The position numbers and the translations under genes are program-made. The notes under the pieces were generated by a model. That model ran no database searches and was not told where the DNA came from. It saw only the letters and a list, made by a program, of their open reading frames with translations. DNA of 64,000 nt, taken from the NCBI GenBank assembly GCA_033283175.1, contig JAWMQM010000003.1, forward strand, positions 1-64,000, given 5' to 3'. This DNA is from Pseudomaricurvus sp033283175 (GTDB lineage: Bacteria > Pseudomonadota > Gammaproteobacteria > Pseudomonadales > Cellvibrionaceae). Each line of letters opens with the position of its first letter. Positions within the stretch are counted from its first letter, which is position 1. Below, one piece after another: positions 1 to 8,677 of the stretch.

Positions 1-28
1 GTACTAATTGCCCGTGAGGCTTGACCAT
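1..28 (+). rRNA. rrl: 23S ribosomal RNA, 3' end (partial)
   Basis: The window opens with the very last bases of 23S rRNA; the tail GCCCGTGAGGCTTGACCAT is the ending seen in Pseudomonas-type 23S genes. The rest of the gene lies before the window. The exact mature 3' end is judged by family resemblance only. About 160 bases of spacer separate it from 5S. Confidence 0.8.
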
Positions 29-189
29 ATAACTGATGTAACTAGGTGTTCAGACACTGATTACACCGGACGGATATGAGATAAACAGCACACAGATTGT
101 CAGAAAGACTTTACGTTCTACCACCCTTTTTGGAAACGTGCGGCACACTTTAGACAAGTGATAAGACCAACCACTGATCCAAGCCAGTT

Positions 190-307
190 TGGCTGACGAC
201 CATAGAGCTTTGGAACCACCTGATCCCATCCCGAACTCAGTAGTGAAACGAAGCATCGCCGATGGTAGTGTGGGGCTTCCCCATGTGAGAGTAGGTCATC
301 GTCAGCC
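190..307 (+). rRNA. rrf: 5S ribosomal RNA
   Basis: A complete 5S rRNA of about 118 nt. The 5' end GGCTGACGACC and the 3' end GGTCATCGTCAGCC form the closing helix I. The internal tracts ACCACCTGATCCCATCCCGA and GTAGTGTGGGG are diagnostic of gammaproteobacterial 5S. It is the last gene of the rRNA operon entering from the left. Ends may be off by a base or two. Confidence 0.93.
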
Positions 308-318
308 TTTTAATTAAA

Positions 319-351
319 AACCCCTGATCAGAGATGGTCAGGGGTTTTTTT
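319..351 (+). terminator. rRNA operon intrinsic terminator
   Basis: Inverted repeat CCCCTGATCA / TGGTCAGGGG (10 pairs with one G-U) at 321-330 and 335-344, followed by seven T. It lies 12 bases after the 5S gene and fits the end of the rRNA operon. Confidence 0.88.
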
Positions 352-433
352 ATGCCTGGAATTTGCTCCTGGGGAGCAGGGTAGCGCGCAGTGGGATAAC
401 CGCTTCGGCTGAGTCAGGACGCAGCGGCCGGGC

Positions 434-460
434 ACAAAAAAGCCCGCTGGCGCGGGCTTG
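434..460 (-). terminator. Intrinsic terminator of the phosphofructokinase gene
   Basis: Read on the minus strand, AAGCCCGC-gcca-GCGGGCTT is followed by a T run. It sits 23 bases beyond the stop codon of the phosphofructokinase gene, so it ends that transcript. The opposing rRNA terminator is 80 bases away. Confidence 0.82.
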
Positions 461-482
461 GGGGGCTGAAGTAAGACGATTT

Positions 483-1745
483 TCAGACCTTAAATGCTTT
501 CTTCAACTTCTTCTCTACCATCACTTTCTTCAAACTGGCGTAGTCAGGCATGCCGTTTTTGTAGGGCGGGTAATCTTCACCCTGGATCAGCGGGGCGAAG
601 TATTCGCGAGCCTTTGCCGTAATGCCAAAGCCATCCGCAGTGATAAAGTCGCGCGGCATCATCTTCTCCACGTTGGCCACCTGCTCCAGAGGTGCTTCCG
701 CAATACTCCAGCTGTAACGCTTACCTTTACCGCGGATGATGGCTGGCATTACCGCATTCTTGCCCGCAATCGCCATCTCAACGGCGGCCTTGCCGACTGC
801 ATAGGCCTGCTCGGTGTCGGTAGCGGAGGCAATGTGGCGAGCAGAGCGTTGCAGGTAGTCGGCCAGGGCCCAGTGATATTTAAAGCCCAGCTCTGACTTG
901 ATCATGGTTGCCAGGGTGGGGGCGACGCCTCCCAGTTGGGTGTGGCCAAAGGCATCGGTCTGGCCTGAATCCGCCAGGAAAGTACCATCTTTGTAGCGCG
1001 CGCCCTCGGAAGCGACAATAGCGCAGTAGCCGTGTTTTTTAACGGCTGCTTTTACCTTGGCGAGAAATTTCTTTTTGTCGAACGCAATTTCCGGGAAGAC
1101 AATGATGTGCGGTGGTTCGCCATCATTTTGTGCCGCGATTCCGGCGGCACCGGCGATCCAGCCTGCGTGGCGGCCCATGACTTCGAGAATAAAGATCTTG
1201 GTGGAACTGTCGCACATGGAGGCTACGTCCAGTGCTGCTTCCTTGATGGAGACGCCCACATATTTGGCCACTGAACCAAAGCCCGGGCAGTTGTCGGTAA
1301 AGGGCAGGTCGTTATCGACGGTTTTGGGGATATGGATGGCCTGGATGGGGTAGCCCATTCTTTCCGACAGTTGGGATACCTTGAGGCAAGTGTCCGCGGA
1401 GTCGCCGCCGCCGTTATAGAAGAAGTAGCCAATGTTGTGGGCTTTAAAGACTTCAATCAGTCGCTCGTATTCGGCCTGATTCTGTTCCAGGCTTTTCAGC
1501 TTGTAGCGACAGGAGCCGAAGGCACCACCGGGAGTATGGCGCAGGGCGGCAATGGTCTTTGCCGACTCCTTGCTGGTATCAATCAGCTCTTCCCGCAGGG
1601 CACCGACAATGCCATTGTGACCGGCGTAGACTTTGCCGATCTCTTTTTTGTGCAGGCGCGCGGTTTCGATCACGCCGCAGGCAGACGCATTAATCACTGC
1701 AGTAACGCCACCGGACTGGGCGTAAAAGGCATTTTTCTTGGCCAT
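483..1745 (-). CDS. pfp: Pyrophosphate-type 6-phosphofructokinase
   Basis: Phosphofructokinase family protein of 420 residues, cytosolic, interconverting fructose 6-phosphate and fructose 1,6-bisphosphate. The N-terminal SGGVTAVINAS, GGGDSADT (112-119), PKTVDND (140-146) and MGRHAGW (190-196) are the family's phosphoryl-donor, catalytic and sugar-binding motifs. Lys in PKTVDND, where ATP enzymes carry Gly (PGTIDND), and the lack of the ATP-type GGDGS point to pyrophosphate as donor; that is established family knowledge, not proof here. If right, the step is reversible and can serve glycolysis and gluconeogenesis. The gene stands alone and converges on the rRNA operon. Confidence 0.9.
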   Translation of the reverse strand: MAKKNAFYAQSGGVTAVINASACGVIETARLHKKEIGKVYAGHNGIVGALREELIDTSKESAKTIAALRHTPGGAFGSCRYKLKSLEQNQAEYERLIEVFKAHNIGYFFYNGGGDSADTCLKVSQLSERMGYPIQAIHIPKTVDNDLPFTDNCPGFGSVAKYVGVSIKEAALDVASMCDSSTKIFILEVMGRHAGWIAGAAGIAAQNDGEPPHIIVFPEIAFDKKKFLAKVKAAVKKHGYCAIVASEGARYKDGTFLADSGQTDAFGHTQLGGVAPTLATMIKSELGFKYHWALADYLQRSARHIASATDTEQAYAVGKAAVEMAIAGKNAVMPAIIRGKGKRYSWSIAEAPLEQVANVEKMMPRDFITADGFGITAKAREYFAPLIQGEDYPPYKNGMPDYASLKKVMVEKKLKKAFKV

Positions 1746-1949
1746 GATATAAACCTGATAGATAGTGGCCGGCGTGGTTGCCGGTCAAAAAGGGCTGAGG
1801 GTCAGAAACCGCGCATAATACGTGAAGTTGGTCGAAAATTCACCGAGCGAAGAGGCGCGAAAGGGATCACGGCGGTGCTACAGGTCATTGGAATCAGGCA
1901 GCACCTCCGTGTAAGCTGCCATTTTTGATCTCTGGTGGCACAACACTCT

Positions 1950-3326
1950 ATGCATATCCACATTCTCGGAATCTGCGGCACTTTTATGGGCAGCCTGGCG
2001 CAACTGGCAAAAGCCCTCGGTCACCGGGTGACCGGCTGTGACGCCAATGTCTATCCCCCTATGAGCACGCAGCTGCAGGCTGCGGGTATCGAACTCACTG
2101 AAGGGTTTGATCCTGCCCAGCTTGAGCCTCGTCCAGACCTGGTGGTAATTGGCAACGCCATGAGCCGCGGCAATCCGGCGGTGGAAGCGGTACTGGACCG
2201 GGGAATCCCCTACACCTCAGGTCCACAGTGGTTGTGTGATCATCTGTTGCAGGACAAATGGGTGCTGGCCGTAGCGGGCACCCACGGCAAGACCACAACC
2301 TCATCCATGCTGGCGTGGATCCTGGAATACGCCAATATGGCTCCCGGTTACCTGATCGGTGGTGTACCGCGCAATTTCGATGTGTCGGCAAGGCTCGGTG
2401 AGACGCCATTCTTTGTGGTGGAGGCGGATGAATACGACAGCGCCTTTTTCGACAAGCGCTCCAAGTTCGTCCACTACCGGCCGCGCACGGTTATTCTCAA
2501 TAACCTGGAGTTTGATCACGCGGATATTTTTGACGATCTGGCAGCGATTCAGAAGCAGTTCCATCACCTGGTGAGGACAATCCCTGCCAGTGGCCAGATT
2601 ATCCTGCCGGAAGGGGATGCAGCTCTGCACGAGGTGATCGACAAGGGCTGCTGGACGCCGCAGGTTACCACGTCGCTGGCCGACGGTGACGGCAGCTGGA
2701 AGGCTCGCCTGCTGGAGCCGGACGGCAGTTGCTTTGAGGTGCAGGTGGATGGCATGGCGGTGGGTTGTGTCATGTGGCAGCAGACCGGCATGCACAATGT
2801 GCAGAATGCCCTGGCGGCCATGGCAGCGGCTCGCCACGTGGGAGTTACCCCGGATGCCGCTTGCGCTGCACTGGGAGAGTTTCGCGGGGTTAAGCGCCGT
2901 ATGGAGTGCCTGGGTGAAGTGGGCTCTGTACGTGTCTATGATGATTTTGCCCACCACCCGACGGCGATTACCACCACCCTTGAAGGCCTGCGGGCCCAGG
3001 TGGGGGATGACAAGGTCGTGGCACTGATTGAGCCTCGCTCCAATACCATGCGTATGGGTGTGCATCGTGGGCGCCTGGCTCAGTGTGTGGAGGCCGCAGA
3101 CGTGGTGTTGTGGTACCAGCCGGCGGACGTCAACTGGTCGCTGGACGAGGTGGTGCACAGCAGCCACATCCCGGCCAAACTCTCACGCAGTATCGATGAG
3201 TTGATTGAAGATTGCGTGCATGTGCTGGAGCCCAATACCCACGTGGTTATCATGTCCAATGGCGGTTTCGGTGGTGTGCATCAAAAGCTGATGCAGCGAT
3301 TGCAGCAGCGTGCGGAAGAGACCTGA
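1950..3326 (+). CDS. mpl: UDP-MurNAc:L-Ala-D-Glu-mDAP ligase (murein peptide recycling)
   Basis: Mur-ligase family enzyme of 458 residues that attaches the recycled tripeptide L-Ala-gamma-D-Glu-meso-DAP to UDP-MurNAc, saving resources in cell-wall recycling. It begins MHIHILGICGTFMGSLA, the typical Mpl start, and has the ATP-binding P-loop GTHGKTT at 110-116 plus a Mur C-terminal DDFAHHPTAI motif. A GTG at 1935 would add five residues, but the ATG at 1950 matches the family start. ubiX follows 17 bases after the stop, so the two are probably co-transcribed. Confidence 0.95.
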   Translation: MHIHILGICGTFMGSLAQLAKALGHRVTGCDANVYPPMSTQLQAAGIELTEGFDPAQLEPRPDLVVIGNAMSRGNPAVEAVLDRGIPYTSGPQWLCDHLLQDKWVLAVAGTHGKTTTSSMLAWILEYANMAPGYLIGGVPRNFDVSARLGETPFFVVEADEYDSAFFDKRSKFVHYRPRTVILNNLEFDHADIFDDLAAIQKQFHHLVRTIPASGQIILPEGDAALHEVIDKGCWTPQVTTSLADGDGSWKARLLEPDGSCFEVQVDGMAVGCVMWQQTGMHNVQNALAAMAAARHVGVTPDAACAALGEFRGVKRRMECLGEVGSVRVYDDFAHHPTAITTTLEGLRAQVGDDKVVALIEPRSNTMRMGVHRGRLAQCVEAADVVLWYQPADVNWSLDEVVHSSHIPAKLSRSIDELIEDCVHVLEPNTHVVIMSNGGFGGVHQKLMQRLQQRAEET

Positions 3327-3343
3327 ATCCAAGGAAAGATTCT

Positions 3344-3958
3344 ATGAGCGAGTACTCACAGACGGTAACCCTGGCGATTACCGGTGCGTCGGGAGCGCAA
3401 TACGGTCTGCGCTTGTTGCAGTGCCTGATTGCGGCGGACTGCCGGGTGTACCTTTTACTCTCCGGCGCCGCCCAGGTGGTGATCGATACCGAGACGTCGC
3501 TGACATTGCCTGACGAGTTGGAGGAGCAGCAGGCTTTGCTGGCCAGTCGCTACGGCGCGGCAGACGACCAGCTGGTGCTGTTTGCCAAAGACGACTGGTT
3601 CGCGCCGGTGGCCTCGGGCTCCAGTTCGCCATCACAGATGATTATCTGTCCCGCCAGCGGCGGTACCCTGTCGGCCATTGCCTGTGGGGCCAGCAACAAC
3701 CTGATTGAACGGGCTGCCGATGTGGCCCTGAAAGAGCGGCGCAAACTGATCCTGGTGCCGCGTGAGGCGCCTTATTCCGAGATCCACCTGGAGAATATGC
3801 TGCGCCTGACCCGGATGGGGGCTGTGATCCTGCCCGCAAGTCCGGGTTTTTACCATCGTCCACAGTCGATCGAAGACCTGGTGGATTTTGTGGTGGCGCG
3901 GGTGCTCGATCAGTGTGGTATCGAACAGGACATTATGCCCCGCTGGGGCGAAGATTGA
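3344..3958 (+). CDS. ubiX: Flavin prenyltransferase UbiX
   Basis: Protein of 204 residues that makes prenylated FMN, the cofactor UbiD needs to decarboxylate the ubiquinone precursor. TGASGAQYGLRLL at the N-terminus is the FMN-binding loop; PASGGTLSAIACG and the late PASPGFYHRPQSI are UbiX signatures. The ATG at 3344 was chosen over an upstream in-frame extension because AAGGAAAG lies 5 bases before it and family members start just before TLAITGASGA. It follows mpl closely. Confidence 0.95.
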   Translation: MSEYSQTVTLAITGASGAQYGLRLLQCLIAADCRVYLLLSGAAQVVIDTETSLTLPDELEEQQALLASRYGAADDQLVLFAKDDWFAPVASGSSSPSQMIICPASGGTLSAIACGASNNLIERAADVALKERRKLILVPREAPYSEIHLENMLRLTRMGAVILPASPGFYHRPQSIEDLVDFVVARVLDQCGIEQDIMPRWGED

Positions 3959-3993
3959 GCCCTTCATTTCCGCAGTAGCAAGAGGAGCCGTCC

Positions 3994-4785
3994 ATGGCCA
4001 TGCACCCCGAAGTCCCGAGCCGTGTTGTTCCCCTGCAGGGCGGCATTAACTTCCGCGATCTGGGTGGCTACGAGACTCTTGATGGTGAGCGGGTACGTTG
4101 GCGCAAACTGTTCCGCTGCGGTCATCTTGCCGACCTGAGTGCGGCCGATATTCGCTCATTGCAGCAGTTGGGTATCAGCCAGGTGCACGATTTTCGCCGT
4201 CTGGATGAACAGGCGGGGACCCCCAGTCAGCCGTTACAGGCCACCTTTATCAATGATTACGACATGTCCCTGGGTAGCCTGGTGCGCTTCTGGGAGTTAC
4301 TGCACGCAGGGCAGCTGACCGGCAGCCGGGCACACCAGTTGGTGGTGGAGAGCTACCACAATGGGCCAGCCGAGGTTGCGCCCCATTACCGCCGCCTGTT
4401 TCAGTCGCTGCTGGATAACCGCGAGCAGGCGACCCTGTTTCATTGCGCTGCTGGCAAGGACCGCACCGGTCTGGCGGCGGCGTTGATCCTGTCTGCACTG
4501 GGCGTATCCCGGCAGCAGGTGGTTGAGGACTACCTGCTGACTCGCGACCATTTTGATGTGGACACGCTGATCGCCAAGGTGGAAGGGCACCTGCGCCATG
4601 CCGGGGTGAGTGACTGGGAGAGGGGTTGGCTGGAGCCGTTCTGCAGCGTACACGAAGACAATATCGAGGCGTTTTTTGATGGTATTAGCCGTCGCTATGG
4701 CAGTCTGGACCACTATCTGAGTGCAGCGTTGGGGTTGGAGGAGGTACAGCGCCGGCAGTTAAGGGAGGCCTATCTTGAGCGCTGA
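3994..4785 (+). CDS. IphP-type tyrosine/dual-specificity phosphatase
   Basis: Protein of 263 residues with the cysteine phosphatase signature HCAAGKDRTG at 150-159 (catalytic Cys151, Arg157) and the N-terminal NFRDLGGY at 19-26 typical of the bacterial Y_phosphatase3 family. Such enzymes remove phosphate from phosphotyrosine, and in several cases from phosphoserine or phosphoinositides; the substrate here is unknown. No signal peptide is apparent. AGGAG at 3980-3984 precedes the start. It converges on a FHA-domain gene, which suggests but does not prove a link with phosphoprotein signalling. Confidence 0.88.
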   Translation: MAMHPEVPSRVVPLQGGINFRDLGGYETLDGERVRWRKLFRCGHLADLSAADIRSLQQLGISQVHDFRRLDEQAGTPSQPLQATFINDYDMSLGSLVRFWELLHAGQLTGSRAHQLVVESYHNGPAEVAPHYRRLFQSLLDNREQATLFHCAAGKDRTGLAAALILSALGVSRQQVVEDYLLTRDHFDVDTLIAKVEGHLRHAGVSDWERGWLEPFCSVHEDNIEAFFDGISRRYGSLDHYLSAALGLEEVQRRQLREAYLER

Positions 4786-4831
4786 GCCGGTAAGCCGGGC
4801 AGGGGAGTCTGCTCCCCTCTGACGGCAGCGT

Positions 4832-5668
4832 TTAGTGGCGGAGAATAATAAACATCATCAGGCCCAGTGCCCCACACAGCAACAGAAAGCTGAAGGTCGC
4901 CAGCCAGTTAAGTTGTTTGGGGGCTTCCGGCTCAATGCGATTGCCCGGCGATGTGGGTTTGGTTTTCCACTGCTTGGGTTCACTGCTGGGCGTGCGACGC
5001 TCCAGTGGTGCCGTGGCAGCCCGGGCACGTCGGGGGCGGGGTTTGCTGCTCTCCGGTTCCGGCCCAACCACACGAAAACTGTACACATCCAGGCGCAGCC
5101 GATCACCGGGGCGCAGGGTACCTTCACGCACGCGTTTATCGTTGATGTAGGTGCCGTTGGCAGAGGCCAGGTCGCGAATATGCAGCAGGTTGTCGCGGAT
5201 GGTCAGTTCGGCGTGTTGCTGGGACAGGTGATTGCCCGGCACCACCAGGTCGCAATTGCTGCTACGGCCGATGATCGAGCGTCCGTCCGGTAGCGGGTAC
5301 TCTGCACCAGCCAGCCAGCTGCTGTCAGATACCAGTGACCAGCGGGCCCCGGCTGGCCGTGCCGTGCCGTCTTGCTCATCAGTCTCCTGGGGGTCGAGAA
5401 TATCAAACTCCACGCTGCCCAGGCGGATGGTGTCGCCGGGCAGCAGCAGCTTCTCGGTGACCCGCTGGCCATTCACAAAACAGCCACTGTCGCTGTGGTT
5501 GTCCTTGAGGATAAGGCTGTTGTTCTCGGTCAGCAGGCGGGCGTGCAGCGGGCTGATGCCCGGCTCGGCAAGTACCAGATGATTATTCACCGAGCTGCCG
5601 ATGGTGTAGCGTTTCTCCACAATCCATATGGGCGCTGTACGTCGATCCTTGTACTGAATCTTCAGCAT
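4832..5668 (-). CDS. Double FHA-domain membrane-anchored protein
   Basis: Protein of 278 residues with two forkhead-associated (phosphothreonine-binding) domains. FHA2 (about 128-185) has the full set IGRSSNCDLVV, SQQHAEL and NGTYIND. FHA1 (about 20-75) has IGSSVNNHLVL and SPLHARL but SGCFVNG in place of NGT, so its phosphopeptide binding may be weaker. A basic, proline-rich linker (about 205-250) leads to one C-terminal transmembrane segment, LATFSFLLLCGALGLMMFII, placing the FHA domains in the cytoplasm. A transmembrane Ser/Thr kinase at 16.3 kb is a plausible partner (inference). Confidence 0.88.
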   Translation of the reverse strand: MLKIQYKDRRTAPIWIVEKRYTIGSSVNNHLVLAEPGISPLHARLLTENNSLILKDNHSDSGCFVNGQRVTEKLLLPGDTIRLGSVEFDILDPQETDEQDGTARPAGARWSLVSDSSWLAGAEYPLPDGRSIIGRSSNCDLVVPGNHLSQQHAELTIRDNLLHIRDLASANGTYINDKRVREGTLRPGDRLRLDVYSFRVVGPEPESSKPRPRRARAATAPLERRTPSSEPKQWKTKPTSPGNRIEPEAPKQLNWLATFSFLLLCGALGLMMFIILRH

Positions 5669-6003
5669 GTAGCTGTACTTCTCATCTAGTCGTCAGATAG
5701 GTCGCTTTCTCACAAATTGCGATCAGTGGCGCATGAATACTGAATTAGTATACAAAACCCCGGTCCAATCCGACAGGCTGCCGAACCAGATCAAAGTGGG
5801 AAGTGATGCGCCGCGCGTCACCGGGCTGGTTAAGCAGTGAACAGGGCATTGGTGCATTGGCGTAAGCAGGTTTGTTGGAACAGGCGGACATTTCCTTTTA
5901 TTAAGTCGAACCGTCATAATGGGCGGTCAACTGCAGCGGGCTGCGGTTCGTGGTTCGGCAGTCAGGAAGATTGCCGCAGATGCTCAAGGGTTATTACTAG
6001 TAC
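5669..6003. other. Divergent intergenic region, FHA gene / RND exporter gene
   Basis: 335 bases between two divergent genes, so promoters for both should lie here. AT-rich patches occur at about 5745-5757 (TATACAAAA) and 5890-5920 (ending CATAAT), but no -35/-10 pair stands out. No small gene or strong hairpin is evident. Confidence 0.6.
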
Positions 6004-8607
6004 ATGTTAGAACAGCTGATACGAATTTACCGGGCCTGGGTGATCGACCGACCAGGCGTTGTGCTGGCCATCGTCGCGGCGTTAGCCCTGTTTATGGCTG
6101 CGGGACTCCCCAATTTCAAGCTTGATGCATCGTCAGACTCCCTCACACTGGAGCATGATGCCGATCTCGACTATTTCCGTGAGATCAACCAGCGCTATCA
6201 GAGCAGCGATTTTCTGGTCATCACCTTCCGCCCCCGTGAAGACCTCTTTTCCGATGCCTCACTGGCCTTGTTGCAGCAACTGACCCACGACCTGGCGCAG
6301 GTGTCCGGGGTGGTGGGAACCACCTCCATGCTGGATGTACCCCTGCTCTACAGCCCGCCAGCGGCGCTCAAGGACTTGAAAGAGCCGCGCACGCTGCTGA
6401 CCCCCGGGGTTGACCGCCAGGCTGCCAAAAAGGAGTACCTGGAGAGCCCCATCTATCGTGAAATGCTGCTGGGGCCGGACGGGCAGACGACCGCCATTCT
6501 CCTCAGCCTGCGCCTTAACCGCCACTACCTGGAGCTGGTGCGGGAGCGGGACGCCCTGCGCCTGAAGCGGGACACCGAGGGCCTGAGCGCCCAGGAAACA
6601 GAGCGGCTGGAGCACGTCAGCCAGGAGTTTCTCGACTACCGTACCGAAGTGGCCGCCCGTGATCACGAGCGGGTGCAGCAGGTGCGGCAGGTGGTGGCCA
6701 GCTATCAGGATCGGGCGCAGATCTTCGTCGGCGGTGCCACCATGATCACCGCCGATATGATCGACTTTATCAAAAGTGACCTGAAAGTATTCGGGGTCGG
6801 GGTACTGTTGTTCATGATCCTGATTATGGCGTTTATCTTCCGCCAGAAGCGCTTTGTGATCCTGCCCCTGCTCACCTGTATGACCTCGGTACTGCTGATG
6901 CTCGGCTTCCTCAGCTGGGTGGATTGGCGCCTGACGGTGATCTCCTCCAACTTTGTTGCACTGCTGCTGATTATTTCGTTGGCCATCACTATCCACCTGC
7001 TGGTGCGCTATCGCGAGTACCACGCCGCGGATCCTGACGCGCCTCAGGCGGAGTTGGTGATGGCTACCGTGCGTTTTATGGCCAAGCCTTGTCTCTACAC
7101 CACACTGACCACCATGGTGGCGTTTGTCTCGCTGGTGGTGAGTGATATTCGCCCGGTGATCGACTTCGGCTGGATGATGAGTATTGGTCTGGCCCTGTCG
7201 CTGGTGCTCAGTTTTATTATTATCCCCGCCGGCCTGATGTTGCTGCCGAAAGGGGATCCAAAGGACAAGGGGGATAATTCCGCTGCCTTTACCACCGCAT
7301 TCTCCCGCTTCACCGCCCGTCATCCCCAGTTGTTGCTGTGGTTGAGTCTGGGGTTGGCTATCGCCAGTTTTATGGGGATTCGCCAGCTGGAGGTGGAAAA
7401 CCGCTTTATCGATTACTTTAAAGAGTCCACAGAAATCTATCAGGGCATGTCGGTGATCGACCGCAACCTGGGCGGCACCATCGGCCTCGATATTATTCTG
7501 GATGCCCCCAAGGCGCGGATGCCGGATGCCGGAGTAGGCAGTGAGGTTGACCCGTTTGGAGAGGCCGATCCCTTCGACGAACCGGACCCGTTTACTCTGC
7601 CGGACTCCCTGGCGGAACAGGATCCGTTTGGCGAGGCGGATCCCTTCTCGGAGCAGTCCCAACCGGTGGCGCGTGAACAGTACTGGTACACCATGGGCGG
7701 CATTTCCGAAATTCGCGCGCTGCACGACTACCTGGACAGCCTGCCCGAAGTGGGCAAGGTGCAGTCGCTGGCAACCTTTTATCAGGTGGCCAGTGATGTT
7801 AATTCCTCGCCGCTGAACGATTTCGAGTTGGCCCTGATTCGTCGTGCGCTGCCCGGCGAAGTTGGCAACCTGCTGATCAAACCCTACCTGTCGGCCGATG
7901 GTCAGCAGGCGCGTATCAGCCTGCGGGTGAAAGAGACGGAGCCCAGCCTGCATCGGGCCGAGCTGTTGCAAAAGATCCGTACCACCGCCATCACCGAGCT
8001 GGGCTTTGCGCCCGATCAGGTGCACCTCTCGGGGCTGTTGGTGCTCTACAACAACATGCTGCAGAGTCTGTTTAAGTCCCAAATCGTCACTCTGGGAGCT
8101 GTATTTATAGGCATTCTGGTGATGTTTGTGGTGCTCTTCCGCTCTGTCTCGCTGGCGTTGATTGCCCTTATCCCCAACCTGCTGGCCGCGTCTCTGGTGC
8201 TGGGCGGGATGGGGCTGGCAGGGGTGCCGCTGGACATGATGACTATCACCATTGCTGCCATTACGGTGGGCATCGGGGTGGATGACACCATCCACTACAT
8301 TCACCGCTTCAAGGCGGAGTTTGCCCGGGATGGCGATTATGTAGCGGCCATGCACCGCTCCCACGCCTCCATTGGCCGGGCCATGCTCTATACCTCGGTG
8401 ATCATTATTGCGGGTTTCTCGATCCTGGCGCTGTCCCGGTTTATCCCCACCATCTACTTTGGCCTGTTGACCGGATTTGCCATGTTCGCGGCCATCCTCG
8501 CGGCTTTGACATTGCTGCCGCGCTTGATACTGTTGGTGAAACCGCTGGGAAAGCCACAGACGGCCACTGATCCCCTGACAGCCCGGGCTGCAGGGGAGAC
8601 GGCCTGA
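6004..8607 (+). CDS. RND/MMPL-superfamily exporter with DPF-repeat insert
   Basis: Inner-membrane protein of 867 residues in the predicted-exporter branch of the RND superfamily (COG1033-like). Layout is N-terminal TM, large periplasmic loop (about 35-240), five to six TMs (about 250-420), a second periplasmic loop (about 470-690) and a final TM block (about 695-850). The second half shows the family motif GIGVDDTIHYIHR. Substrate is unknown; relatives are tied to lipid or hopanoid traffic. Oddly, residues 515-550 hold five DPF triplets, including two copies of DPFGEADPF, in an acidic stretch inside periplasmic loop 2. A weak AAGGG precedes the start by 12 bases. Confidence 0.88.
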   Translation: MLEQLIRIYRAWVIDRPGVVLAIVAALALFMAAGLPNFKLDASSDSLTLEHDADLDYFREINQRYQSSDFLVITFRPREDLFSDASLALLQQLTHDLAQVSGVVGTTSMLDVPLLYSPPAALKDLKEPRTLLTPGVDRQAAKKEYLESPIYREMLLGPDGQTTAILLSLRLNRHYLELVRERDALRLKRDTEGLSAQETERLEHVSQEFLDYRTEVAARDHERVQQVRQVVASYQDRAQIFVGGATMITADMIDFIKSDLKVFGVGVLLFMILIMAFIFRQKRFVILPLLTCMTSVLLMLGFLSWVDWRLTVISSNFVALLLIISLAITIHLLVRYREYHAADPDAPQAELVMATVRFMAKPCLYTTLTTMVAFVSLVVSDIRPVIDFGWMMSIGLALSLVLSFIIIPAGLMLLPKGDPKDKGDNSAAFTTAFSRFTARHPQLLLWLSLGLAIASFMGIRQLEVENRFIDYFKESTEIYQGMSVIDRNLGGTIGLDIILDAPKARMPDAGVGSEVDPFGEADPFDEPDPFTLPDSLAEQDPFGEADPFSEQSQPVAREQYWYTMGGISEIRALHDYLDSLPEVGKVQSLATFYQVASDVNSSPLNDFELALIRRALPGEVGNLLIKPYLSADGQQARISLRVKETEPSLHRAELLQKIRTTAITELGFAPDQVHLSGLLVLYNNMLQSLFKSQIVTLGAVFIGILVMFVVLFRSVSLALIALIPNLLAASLVLGGMGLAGVPLDMMTITIAAITVGIGVDDTIHYIHRFKAEFARDGDYVAAMHRSHASIGRAMLYTSVIIIAGFSILALSRFIPTIYFGLLTGFAMFAAILAALTLLPRLILLVKPLGKPQTATDPLTARAAGETA
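7546..7653 (+). repeat. Coding DPF repeat inside the RND exporter
   Basis: In-frame imperfect repeat encoding five Asp-Pro-Phe triplets in about 36 residues, with DPFGEADPF at both ends of the stretch. The two nonapeptide copies use different codons (GATCCC and GACCCG are mixed), so the repeat is old or held by selection at protein level rather than fresh slippage. Confidence 0.85.
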
Positions 8608-8677
8608 CGCCACCCCAATCACTGAACCCTGCGCTCCGCGTGTGAGCGCAGGGATTACCTCACCGGAGCAGCTCCCC

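Noticed and set aside
363..896. Open frame starting between the rRNA and phosphofructokinase genes
   Set aside because: It crosses the minus-strand terminator and most of it is antisense to the conserved C-terminal part of the phosphofructokinase.
4801..4818. AGGGGAG-tctg-CTCCCCT hairpin as terminator between the phosphatase and FHA genes
   Set aside because: The stem is perfect but no T run follows on either strand; it may only slow or protect transcripts.
8642..8677. GTG start 12 codons upstream for ggt
   Set aside because: The ATG at 8678 has a well-placed GGAG and begins right at the signal peptide.
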